From NCBI GenBank assembly GCA_947631885.1, contig CANRMZ010000016.1, positions 1 through 13,113 on the forward strand: a stretch of 13,113 nucleotides of DNA, written 5' to 3'. A program made the position numbers and the translations under genes. Below are positions 6,490-13,113 of this stretch, one piece after another; the first letter of the stretch is position 1, and each line of letters begins with the position of its first letter. Origin of the DNA: an uncultured Bacilli bacterium (GTDB lineage: Bacteria > Bacillota_I > Bacilli_A > RF39 > UBA660). Below the pieces are notes generated by a model. It was not told where the DNA came from, ran no database searches, and saw only the letters and a program-made list of their open reading frames with translations.

Positions 6490-8331
6490 TATATATGCAT
6501 ATAAATCTTCTTCCGTAAGATGAGATTTTTTCATTAATTCTTCTCTAGATGCCGTTTCATAAAAGGTATCATCCGCGGCCATAATCGATAATTTATTAAA
6601 ACCATGTTCTTGGGCGGCCATTGCTAAAACGCTTCCTAGAGAGCCTAATTTTAAGCTTTCTTCGTATACTATAATGGGAATATTTAATTTCATTAAGCTA
6701 TTAAACATTTTTTGATCATATGGTTTTATAAATCTAGCATTTATTACTTTAGCATCAACGTTATCTTTAGCAAGTTTCTCGGCAACATTTAAAGCCTTAT
6801 TTAAAAATGAACCATAACTTATGATAACTACATCTTTACCATCCTTTACTTCTTCCCATGAACCTATTTCAAGCGTCTTAGGACTATTGTAGTCATACTT
6901 AATATTTTCTTTAGGAAATCTTATGACAAATGGTCCGCCACTTTCTAAAGATGTTTTTATTAAATCATTAGCTTCTTTAGCGTCTTTTGGTTGGGATATA
7001 ACAACATTAGGTATGCAATAAAGTAATGGAATATCAAAAAGACCTTGATGTGATGAACCATCCGCGGGAACAAACCCTGCCCTATCGATTAAAATAGTAA
7101 CATTACTTTGGCAACGCGCAATATCATGAATAACCGCATCAATACCTCTTTGCATAAAGGTAGAATAAATAAATACAAAAGGCTTTTTACCAGCGATTGC
7201 AAGAGTATTAGCCATTACTAAAGCATGTTCTTCACAAATTCCGACATCTATATATTGTTTAGGTAGTTTATCTTTAATAACCTCAAGCTTAGACCCATAG
7301 CACATACCTGGTGTAATACATATGATGTCTTTATCTTTTCTCGCATAATTATATACATATGAGCTAACTATTTCACTATAAGATGGCAGATTAGTTTTAT
7401 TTTTTACTTCTCCCGTTTCAATATCAAAAGAAGATATACCATGATATTTCCCCGTCGTATCTTTTTCAGCATATTCATAGCCATAACCTTTTTTGGTAAT
7501 AACATGCAGTATAACCGGTCCATCAGAGTTTTTAGCAATATTTAAATATTTAAGTAAATCTTTATATTCATGGCCATTGATAGGACCATAATATTTAATG
7601 CCTAAGTCTTCAAACATGGCACCCTGTTTAACATGTATTCTTTTTAAAGTGTTCTTAATACTATCTAATCTTTTATATATTACTTTACCCAGTTTAGTCT
7701 TTTTAAGCGTCATTTTGGCATCTTTTTTAACGTTATTATAGCCTTTAGCACTTCTTATATTATCTAAAAGATTATGTAAGGCACCAACATTTGGTGAAAT
7801 ACTCATTTGATTATCATTTAAGATAATTATTTGTTTAACATTTAAATCTCCTAAATGGTTAAGAGCTTCATATGCAAGCCCATTAGAAAAAGAGCCATCA
7901 CCAATAATAGATATAACGCATCTTTTCTTGCCATCCATTTGACCAGCTATAGCATAACCAATACCAGCGCTTATGGAAGTGCCACTATGACCAGTTTCAT
8001 AATGATCATACTTACTTTCTTTTAAAGATTCAAAACCACATAACCCATCTTTTTGTCTTAATTTACTAAATTCTTTAGCTCTTCCTGTCAGAATCTTATA
8101 AGTATAAGCTTGATGTCCGACATCAAATAAAATAACATCTTTTTCAGCATCAAATACTTTAAGAAGAGCTATCGTTAAATCCACAACCCCAAGATTGGAA
8201 GATAAATGGCCTCCTGTTTTAGATACATTTTCTATAATAAAATCTCTTATATCTTGAGCAAGATTTGTAAGTTCATCATTATTAAGTTTCTTTAAAAAAT
8301 CCGGGTTTTTAATTGTTTCTATATCATTCAT
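6472..8331 (-). CDS. dxs: 1-deoxy-D-xylulose-5-phosphate synthase
   Basis: This thiamine-diphosphate enzyme condenses pyruvate with glyceraldehyde 3-phosphate, the first step of the MEP isoprenoid pathway and a source of thiamine and pyridoxal precursors. The 619-residue protein has SKTGGHLSSNLGVV (His42), DVGHQAY (His73), TGHSGTS (His115), the cofactor motif GDGSFSNG (144-151) and NDNQMSIS (172-179). The catalytic Glu367 is in GICEEHA, followed by YSTFMQR, DRAGF and the C-terminal transketolase domain. The CEEHA and ADGSSHQG segments differ from the common AEQHA and ADGPTHQG but keep the key residues. The ATG at 8331 overlaps the tcdA stop, with AAAGG at 8345-8341 as ribosome binding site. 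It forms an operon with tcdA and ends in the hairpin shared with gpsA. Confidence 0.95.
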   Translation of the reverse strand: MNDIETIKNPDFLKKLNNDELTNLAQDIRDFIIENVSKTGGHLSSNLGVVDLTIALLKVFDAEKDVILFDVGHQAYTYKILTGRAKEFSKLRQKDGLCGFESLKESKYDHYETGHSGTSISAGIGYAIAGQMDGKKRCVISIIGDGSFSNGLAYEALNHLGDLNVKQIIILNDNQMSISPNVGALHNLLDNIRSAKGYNNVKKDAKMTLKKTKLGKVIYKRLDSIKNTLKRIHVKQGAMFEDLGIKYYGPINGHEYKDLLKYLNIAKNSDGPVILHVITKKGYGYEYAEKDTTGKYHGISSFDIETGEVKNKTNLPSYSEIVSSYVYNYARKDKDIICITPGMCYGSKLEVIKDKLPKQYIDVGICEEHALVMANTLAIAGKKPFVFIYSTFMQRGIDAVIHDIARCQSNVTILIDRAGFVPADGSSHQGLFDIPLLYCIPNVVISQPKDAKEANDLIKTSLESGGPFVIRFPKENIKYDYNSPKTLEIGSWEEVKDGKDVVIISYGSFLNKALNVAEKLAKDNVDAKVINARFIKPYDQKMFNSLMKLNIPIIVYEESLKLGSLGSVLAMAAQEHGFNKLSIMAADDTFYETASREELMKKSHLTEEDLYAYIKRRLR

Positions 8332-8989
8332 GTATAATATCCTTTATAACTGTATCAGCAAGCAAAAGCCCTGCATAGGCCGTAGCAATCATGTATGAGC
8401 CTAATTTTTCGCATTTAACAGGTGCTTCTTTAGAAAATACAACTTTTATTTTATCACTAAGTCCCCTTTTTTTGACTTCATATCTGAGTTTTTTAGCTAA
8501 GGGATCACTATATGTCTTATCTAAAGTGGTAACCATAAGCATACTAGGTTCTAATCTTTTAGCAATGCCCATAGAAGAAATAATTTTCTTGTTATTTTCA
8601 GAAGCCAATTTAATTAATAAACACTTAGCATTAATACTATCTACAGCATCAATAATATAATCATATGCTGTTATATCAATATTACTATCTTCATTTAAAT
8701 AATCATCTATTGCATTTACTTTAATATCCGGATTAATATTAAGAGCATATTCTTTTAAAACACTAACTTTTTTCTTGCCAATATTATTTTTATTACTATG
8801 AAGTTGTCTATTTAGATTACTTTCTTCATATACATCAAAATCAATAATCGTAATATTTTGAATGCCACTTCGGATTAAAGCCTCAAAGCAAAAAGAGCCA
8901 ACTCCGCCGACACCGGCAAGTAGGATATTGGCTTTATGTAATTTATTTATACTATCCTCACTAAATATATCATATAATCTTTCGTACAT
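8324..8989 (-). CDS. tcdA: tRNA threonylcarbamoyladenosine dehydratase (TcdA/CsdL/YrvM)
   Basis: This E1-like adenylating enzyme converts t6A37 in tRNA to its cyclic form (ct6A) with ATP. The N-terminal Rossmann motif GVGGVG is at 26-31, followed by IIDFDVYEESNLNRQ (about 48-62) with the ATP-contacting Asp, Asn and Arg. The family segments DAVDSINAK, SDPLAKKLR and VVFSKE follow, and the C-terminus ends in a hydrophobic helix. At 221 residues it is shorter than the usual 240-270, chiefly through loss of the loop before the final GS...AGLLLAD segment. The ribosome binding site is weak (AGGTC). It overlaps dxs by eight bases (ATGAATGA) and begins 13 bases after the predicted 3' end of the 6S RNA, leaving no room for a conventional promoter of its own there. 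Confidence 0.92.
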   Translation of the reverse strand: MYERLYDIFSEDSINKLHKANILLAGVGGVGSFCFEALIRSGIQNITIIDFDVYEESNLNRQLHSNKNNIGKKKVSVLKEYALNINPDIKVNAIDDYLNEDSNIDITAYDYIIDAVDSINAKCLLIKLASENNKKIISSMGIAKRLEPSMLMVTTLDKTYSDPLAKKLRYEVKKRGLSDKIKVVFSKEAPVKCEKLGSYMIATAYAGLLLADTVIKDIIHE

Positions 8990-9002
8990 ATTTTGACCTA
9001 AA

Positions 9003-9178
9003 TAAAAACCTAGAGTGGTTTATGTATGATAAAATCCCGCCTAACGCAGGTGGGCATCACATGATTTACTTTAGGATCCTTATTCACTTACTGGATAAGT
9101 CTTCTACACCATAAATCAATCAGATTCCCCTATATCTATCATTGTCGGTTTTATGAAACTATAAACCTCAATCTAGGT
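9003..9178 (-). ncRNA. ssrS: 6S RNA (SsrS/BsrA type), about 176 nt
   Basis: 6S RNA binds sigma-A RNA polymerase by mimicking an open promoter. This region has no reading frame. The predicted transcript starts about seven bases after TATAAT (9190-9185). Its ends pair: CCTAGA with TCTAGG, then GGTTTAT with ATAAACC. Further in, ATAAAACC can pair with GG(A)TTTTAT. A 7-base stem TGATTTA/TAAATCA closes the apical part. The 3' strand of the central region holds a small hairpin, CCACCT-GCGTT-AGGCGG with one mismatch, as often seen in 6S RNA. The closing stem is followed by TTTTT, a terminator. The rod with a central bubble and the length both fit. B. subtilis encodes 6S-1 RNA in the aspS-yrvM intergenic region, and yrvM is tcdA, the gene directly downstream here. 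Exact ends are estimates. Confidence 0.78.
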
Positions 9179-9184
9179 AATTTA

Positions 9185-9193
9185 ATTATAACA
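9185..9193 (-). promoter_or_regulatory. Extended -10 promoter for the 6S RNA
   Basis: On the minus strand TGTTATAAT (TATAAT at 9190-9185) precedes the predicted A start at about 9178. No good -35 is present. It lies 30 bases after the end of the HerA-like gene, with no terminator between, so some read-through from that gene is likely. Confidence 0.7.
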
Positions 9194-9220
9194 TGGATAT
9201 ATTATTTATAAAATAGTATT

Positions 9221-11110
9221 TCAAGAATTTGACATGGACGCATCAGTTACACCTGGTACATTTACAACTGTACTTGTAAACTCACTATTAGGATTCACTG
9301 GTGGTTCTTCAACATTTGGCATATTATTTTGAGTGCTAGTAGTATCAACTACCGTTATATTTTGATGCCAGCAATTACTTACATCACAGCTTGATGAATA
9401 AGGTGTTGGATTAGGCATCTCTAAACGACATATCATTGGTATCTTAAAGGCTGTACCAAAGGCAACGCAAGTACCTGGTTGCAATGTCTTTAATTTTTCC
9501 ATGACATCTGATGACATATTAGGAAGCATTTCTTCAATGTACTTAATATCAAGTGGGTGGGTCATTTTAAAGATTAAGAAATTAGAACATTGAGCAATAA
9601 CTGTTTCAGATATTTCAACAGGTCTTTGCGAAATAATATCAAGTAAAACGCCATATTTACGACCTTCCTTAGCTATACGATCAAAGATATTATATCCTAG
9701 TAAGAAAGTATCAGTATCTTTTTGAATATATCTATGGGCTTCTTCCAAAAATAAGTGAAATGGCATTGATGCTCTATCTTTTAAACCTTTAGCATATTCG
9801 AATAAGAATTTAGAGAATATCTTAACGATTACTTTAGCATAAACATCATCAATATCCTCAAGGTTAATATTAATTATTTGAGCTTTACGACCATTTATAC
9901 TCTTTAGATTATCAATAAACTCGGTATTAGATACATATTTATCACCCACAAAGTAAGTACCTACTATGCCATTTGCAATAGTGTTAATTCTTACTCTTAA
10001 GATTGAAGCTTCATCTACTAATGTATCATTATGTAAGAATCCTTCACCAATAAGACAGAACTCTAAGGCTTTAGAATAATCTTTCAAAGTATAATAAGCC
10101 TCTGGATCAGGTTCAAGGTTCTCTAAGTCTTCATTAACAAAACTTAGAATATATTCCGTAATTAAAACTGATTCACCAAAATAACCATTAGAATCTATTT
10201 CAAAACATTCACTAAAGCTTCGCGTATAACCAAGTCCTTGAATAGTTGTATCAAAATTAAATTCAGGAGTATGACAAGTTTCAATTATTGTAAATATTTC
10301 ATTTTTCTTTTGCGCAGTAGTCTCACTACTAAACAAAATAGCTATTAAAGCTTTAGCAATAAGATGGTTTTTATAGCTATGGCTTTCTTCCGTGTCAGTT
10401 GCAAATATTCTAGCTAGTTTTAGAGTCTTTTCCAAAATAGGAAGTTGGGTATGAGTATTAGCTTGTAATAAAAGCGCATAGTCATCAAGAGTAAGCAAAT
10501 TAACAGGAATAGCTAATCTTTCATCACTTTCCTCTTGAGGGTTAGTCGTAATAAATTTATATGAATATTCATTATTTATTTCTTGTAACTTACAAAAAGC
10601 ATTCTTATATTCACCATAAGCATCAAAGAAAAAGAAGTTAGCGTTTTTAGCAGCAGCATATTTGTTTTGAAAGATATTTTGAATGATTCTTGATACCCCA
10701 CATGATTTACCAGAACCAGAGTTACCAAAGATACATAAATGGTTAGAAAACAAATCGTTAATATTAGGACATACTGTAAATTGCTTATATATTGCACTTT
10801 GGCCTAAAACAAAACTATCTTGGCTATACTCCCCCACTAAGGCAAGAAGTTCATCGGTATTGATAACTCTAATAGTAGATGATAATAAAGGCTTTCTTAA
10901 AACACCATTTACATATCTACCATTTTGATATTCACCCAAGAAACGAATCTTAATAGTTTCAGCATCTATTTCGGTAATTTCTCCCAGTATTCTTTGATCA
11001 TTGCTTTCAAAAATGACATGCAAATTCATTAAATCGGCTGTTTCATTACCAGAGTTTAAGTTTTGTACATGAGCTACATTATCACTTATATATAATATCT
11101 TGCCAAACAT
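9221..11110 (-). CDS. HerA-type hexameric ATPase/DNA translocase (DUF87)
   Basis: HerA-family proteins are FtsK-related hexameric DNA pumps, usually paired with a nuclease. From the ATG at 11110 the protein has 629 residues. An N-terminal HAS-type beta barrel spans about 1-90. Walker A GNSGSGKS is at 129-136, FFFFDAYGEY at 159-168, Walker B/glutamate EEAHRYI at 456-462, then RIAKEGRKYG and the ISQRP motif (493-497), all typical of HerA. The last 60 or so residues are a Ser/Thr/Asn/Pro-rich, probably disordered tail. A GTG at 11122 could also start it but lies on the ribosome binding site GAGGT (11125-11121), which suits the ATG ten bases later. No NurA, SIR2 or other nuclease partner is adjacent. 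The gene sits between the kinase-like gene and 6S RNA. A general HerA ATPase is sure, its substrate is not. Confidence 0.88.
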   Translation of the reverse strand: MFGKILYISDNVAHVQNLNSGNETADLMNLHVIFESNDQRILGEITEIDAETIKIRFLGEYQNGRYVNGVLRKPLLSSTIRVINTDELLALVGEYSQDSFVLGQSAIYKQFTVCPNINDLFSNHLCIFGNSGSGKSCGVSRIIQNIFQNKYAAAKNANFFFFDAYGEYKNAFCKLQEINNEYSYKFITTNPQEESDERLAIPVNLLTLDDYALLLQANTHTQLPILEKTLKLARIFATDTEESHSYKNHLIAKALIAILFSSETTAQKKNEIFTIIETCHTPEFNFDTTIQGLGYTRSFSECFEIDSNGYFGESVLITEYILSFVNEDLENLEPDPEAYYTLKDYSKALEFCLIGEGFLHNDTLVDEASILRVRINTIANGIVGTYFVGDKYVSNTEFIDNLKSINGRKAQIININLEDIDDVYAKVIVKIFSKFLFEYAKGLKDRASMPFHLFLEEAHRYIQKDTDTFLLGYNIFDRIAKEGRKYGVLLDIISQRPVEISETVIAQCSNFLIFKMTHPLDIKYIEEMLPNMSSDVMEKLKTLQPGTCVAFGTAFKIPMICRLEMPNPTPYSSSCDVSNCWHQNITVVDTTSTQNNMPNVEEPPVNPNSEFTSTVVNVPGVTDASMSNS

Positions 11111-11138
11111 CTTTGCTAACACCTCTTTATTCTATCTA

Positions 11139-11147
11139 ATTATAACA
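11139..11147 (-). promoter_or_regulatory. Extended -10 promoter for the HerA-like gene
   Basis: On the minus strand TGTTATAAT (TATAAT at 11144-11139) is followed about 12 bases later by GAGGT and the start codon. The -35 area overlaps the terminator of the kinase-like gene and is weak. The nine-base motif is identical to those before rarA and the 6S RNA. Confidence 0.65.
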
Positions 11148-11153
11148 TATCAA

Positions 11154-11181
11154 ATATATAAAAGGAAACAAAACGTTTCCT
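11154..11181 (-). terminator. Terminator of the histidine kinase-like gene
   Basis: AGGAAAC (11163-11169) and GTTTCCT (11175-11181) form a 7-base stem with a 5-base loop. On the minus strand it is followed by a T-rich tract. The gene's TAG stop (11182-11180) overlaps the stem. The tract is interrupted by A's, so termination may be partial. Confidence 0.6.
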
Positions 11182-12895
11182 AAAGCTTTAATAATTCATC
11201 TAAATTATTTATTAAATCATCAGTAATGATATAGTTTGTAAATCCTTCTTCTAAATAATGCTTACCTAGATGTTCATTACTCTTATTAATCATTACGACT
11301 ACTGGAGTATTAAATCCTTCGATATTCTTAAGTTCTTTTAACACTTCTAGTCCACTCATTTTATCCATAGTATCAGAAATAAATATATAATCGAACTTTC
11401 TACCAGCTTTAATACGATCTAAAGCATCTTTACCATATAAATAACGATATAAAGTGTAATTATTTTTATTAAAGTACTTCTTCATTGTATCGGCTATTTG
11501 CTTATCTTGAGAAATAACTAATACTTTTTTTCGATCATTTAAATCATCTAAATACTTGCTTAAGAGATTTTCATTATCATCTTCATAATTCTTTTGATCA
11601 ATAACAAGTTTTATCTCCATACCACTCTTATTAGATTTAATCATAAGATTACCACCCATAATCTTGATAACCTTTTGGCATAAAACCATATCAAGTTCTT
11701 TCTTTTCAAGATTATATAAATCATTTTGGCTAAACTCACCCGTAGCACTTAGGATATTATTAATATCTTCAATAGATATATTACTCTTATCCGCAATAAT
11801 GGTAAATATAACTCTACAGCAATCAAATCTTTCAATTAAATCAACCTTAAATTGGATTACGGTATTCTTTTTATCTCTAGCAGGAGTAATAATCAAAGAG
11901 TATAGAATTTGTCTTAGTTTAAGATAATCACCATATAATATAGGCATATTATTAGGAAGTGATACTTTAAGGGCAATACCACTATCTATATTAGCTTTAA
12001 TTTGGGTTACGATATCATCACAGAATTTTCCTAAATCATATTTAGTATCAATAAATTTAATCTTATGAGCATCCATCATTGAGATATCTAAGATATTATT
12101 AATTGTAAAATTAAGTTGAGATACCATATTATTAACAAGAGTAATACCCTTTTGAATTATAACAGGATCTTCTTCATTTTTAAGTTCATTACATAATTTA
12201 GTTATATCCGCAAGAGGTTTACGAGCTTCTCCCGTAATTTCAAATAAGAAATTATATTTATCTTCATAGTTTTGTTCTACTAATTCTTTATTACGATATA
12301 ATTCATTGATAATCTTTAAATCAGGATTCTCTATTGTATGATACATAAAGATAGTTATAAAGGTAATGATTGTATTAAATACTAATAATTCTGGATATAC
12401 CATTTGAACAAATACACCAGCAATCATCAAGACAATTAATATTATTAAAGGCATACTCTTTTTAATATCAATTTTCTTAAAGTTTTTAGCAGTATAAAAT
12501 AAAATCCCGGCAAGACAGAACATAATACAAGGCATAGCAAAGTTAGTAGCAGCTCCAGATACAATACCACTTGATTCAGAAACAATGTATTCAATAGGTA
12601 AAATGAGAATAATACACGCAAGAATAAAATATACAATATTAAAGATTTTATTAATCTTAGCAAATTTAGCATTATTCATCGTGTTTTTATGGCATAGATA
12701 AAATGCATATTTAAAGACATTAACAAACCATAAAAGAACGATTGATATAAATATTTTACTTGTCATTAGGAATATAAAACTTCTTAAAGGTGATACTCCA
12801 TCGATAACTGGTATAGCATTTACTTCCCAAGGTGCTTTCATATAAATAACTTTTGATAAGAAAAATAATGATGTTTCAATTGTACTAGAAAGCAC
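11180..12895 (-). CDS. Multi-pass hybrid histidine kinase-like protein with all catalytic motifs lost (pseudokinase); N-terminus uncertain
   Basis: Architecture is membrane sensor, kinase-like core, receiver-like domain. About five membrane helices lie at 40-61, 84-101, 115-136, 148-166 and 170-188. A coiled segment follows, opening with YHTIENPDLKIINEL as in many Firmicutes sensor kinases. Aligning FLFEITGEARKPLADI (216-231) with the usual FLxxMSHEIRTPLNAI puts Gly222 at the phospho-acceptor His. In the ATPase part the Asn of the N-box is gone (LRQILYSLIITPA), DTGIGI is replaced by DKSNIS, and the second Gly box by KKELDM. In the receiver domain (from about 456) the acidic pair is VISQD, the acceptor Asp aligns to Ser507, and the conserved Lys to Thr558. 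The frame is nevertheless intact. The only start near the beginning is GTG at 12895 without a ribosome binding site. The N-terminus overlaps a plus-strand frame and is probably truncated. Confidence 0.75.
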   Translation of the reverse strand: MLSSTIETSLFFLSKVIYMKAPWEVNAIPVIDGVSPLRSFIFLMTSKIFISIVLLWFVNVFKYAFYLCHKNTMNNAKFAKINKIFNIVYFILACIILILPIEYIVSESSGIVSGAATNFAMPCIMFCLAGILFYTAKNFKKIDIKKSMPLIILIVLMIAGVFVQMVYPELLVFNTIITFITIFMYHTIENPDLKIINELYRNKELVEQNYEDKYNFLFEITGEARKPLADITKLCNELKNEEDPVIIQKGITLVNNMVSQLNFTINNILDISMMDAHKIKFIDTKYDLGKFCDDIVTQIKANIDSGIALKVSLPNNMPILYGDYLKLRQILYSLIITPARDKKNTVIQFKVDLIERFDCCRVIFTIIADKSNISIEDINNILSATGEFSQNDLYNLEKKELDMVLCQKVIKIMGGNLMIKSNKSGMEIKLVIDQKNYEDDNENLLSKYLDDLNDRKKVLVISQDKQIADTMKKYFNKNNYTLYRYLYGKDALDRIKAGRKFDYIFISDTMDKMSGLEVLKELKNIEGFNTPVVVMINKSNEHLGKHYLEEGFTNYIITDDLINNLDELLKL

Positions 12896-13113
12896 AATTC
12901 CTGAATATGAAAAATTGTATAAAAAACTAAAAGAATCTAAATTGTTTACTAAAATTTACAAAATTAATATTGAACTTATTTCCAAAGAATTTTTAACAAA
13001 AAAAATTGAAACAAAGCCTTTTAGGACAAATCAAATGACTAAATTATTTGAAAATAACTGTAAAATTGATTTTACAAAGTATGATAATATCTATTTATAT
13101 AATGATTGGACCT
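12846..13113 (+). CDS. Partial reading frame, 5'-truncated and off the right edge; possible sialyl/polysialyltransferase-like glycosyltransferase
   Basis: The frame is open for 89 codons from just after a TAA at 12843 to the window end. It has no ATG until 13035 and no ribosome binding site, so it looks like the interior of a gene. The translation reads like a real soluble protein: FDKKNNDVSIVLESTIPEYE, then LYKKLKESKLFTKIYKI, and finally YDNIYLYNDWT. That succession of strand, KLKES helix, strand and a late YNDW resembles the N-terminal GT-B half of bacterial sialyltransferase/polysialyltransferase-like (GT52-type) capsule and LPS enzymes. The resemblance is a recollection of pattern, not a search result. 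It overlaps the start of the kinase-like gene head-on by up to 50 bases. Only one of the two can be right in the overlap. Confidence 0.4.
   Translation, partial: MTFDKKNNDVSIVLESTIPEYEKLYKKLKESKLFTKIYKINIELISKEFLTKKIETKPFRTNQMTKLFENNCKIDFTKYDNIYLYNDWT

Noticed and set aside
9003..9178. Riboswitch or T-box leader for tcdA-dxs
   Set aside because: No TPP-type or T-box core motifs are visible. The outer ends pair with each other into a rod ending in a T-run, which fits 6S RNA better, and dxs is not the first gene.
9221..12895. HerA plus kinase-like gene as an antiphage defence module
   Set aside because: No nuclease, SIR2, restriction or other defence gene is next to it, and the flanks are housekeeping genes. 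Kept only as an open question about the HerA partner.

Overview
The window looks like chromosomal DNA from a low-GC Gram-positive bacterium. It is very AT-rich, has strong AGGAGG-type ribosome binding sites and extended -10 promoters, and carries typical Firmicutes housekeeping genes. The most informative marker is a probable 6S RNA directly upstream of tcdA (yrvM), with rarA (yrvN) close by. Bacillus subtilis keeps a related cluster (aspS, 6S RNA, yrvM, yrvN). This suggests class Bacilli in the broad sense, perhaps an uncultured gut lineage such as RF39. That placement is inference. Trp codons inside intact genes are TGG, and three genes end in TGA, so the standard bacterial code fits.

Layout, left to right. 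Positions 1-659 (minus) hold a ZIP metal transporter gene broken by two in-frame stops and running off the left edge. A divergent promoter followed by an inverted repeat leads into a plus-strand pair: a DUF1292-like small protein and a membrane-anchored protein with a glucosaminidase/lysozyme-like extracellular domain. Next is a 54-residue, highly basic protein made of Asn-Ala-Arg-(Ala-Asn)-Ser repeats (2536-2700). On the minus strand, xerD (2705-3580) and an unrecognised 188-residue gene (3631-4197) are separated by a nested terminator and promoter. Divergent from these, rarA and gpsA overlap as a plus-strand operon (4282-6455). They converge on dxs (6472-8331) at a shared bidirectional terminator. 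Above dxs on the minus strand come tcdA, the 6S RNA, a HerA-type ATPase (9221-11110) and a hybrid histidine kinase-like membrane protein (11180-12895).

The core genes cover chromosome dimer resolution (XerD), replication-fork maintenance (RarA), phospholipid precursor synthesis (GpsA), isoprenoid and thiamine precursor synthesis (Dxs), tRNA t6A modification (TcdA) and RNA polymerase regulation (6S RNA). No mobile element, CRISPR array or tRNA gene is visible. tcdA and dxs have no room for a conventional promoter between the 6S RNA and tcdA, so they are probably expressed by read-through of the 6S terminator or from a promoter inside the RNA gene.

The points most worth a second look are the Arg/Asn/Ala/Ser repeat protein, the histidine kinase-like protein that has lost every catalytic motif including the phospho-accepting His and Asp, and the right edge. 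There the kinase N-terminus overlaps head-on with a start-less plus-strand reading frame that looks like the inside of a sialyltransferase-like gene. This could be a genuine rearrangement or a chimeric assembly.
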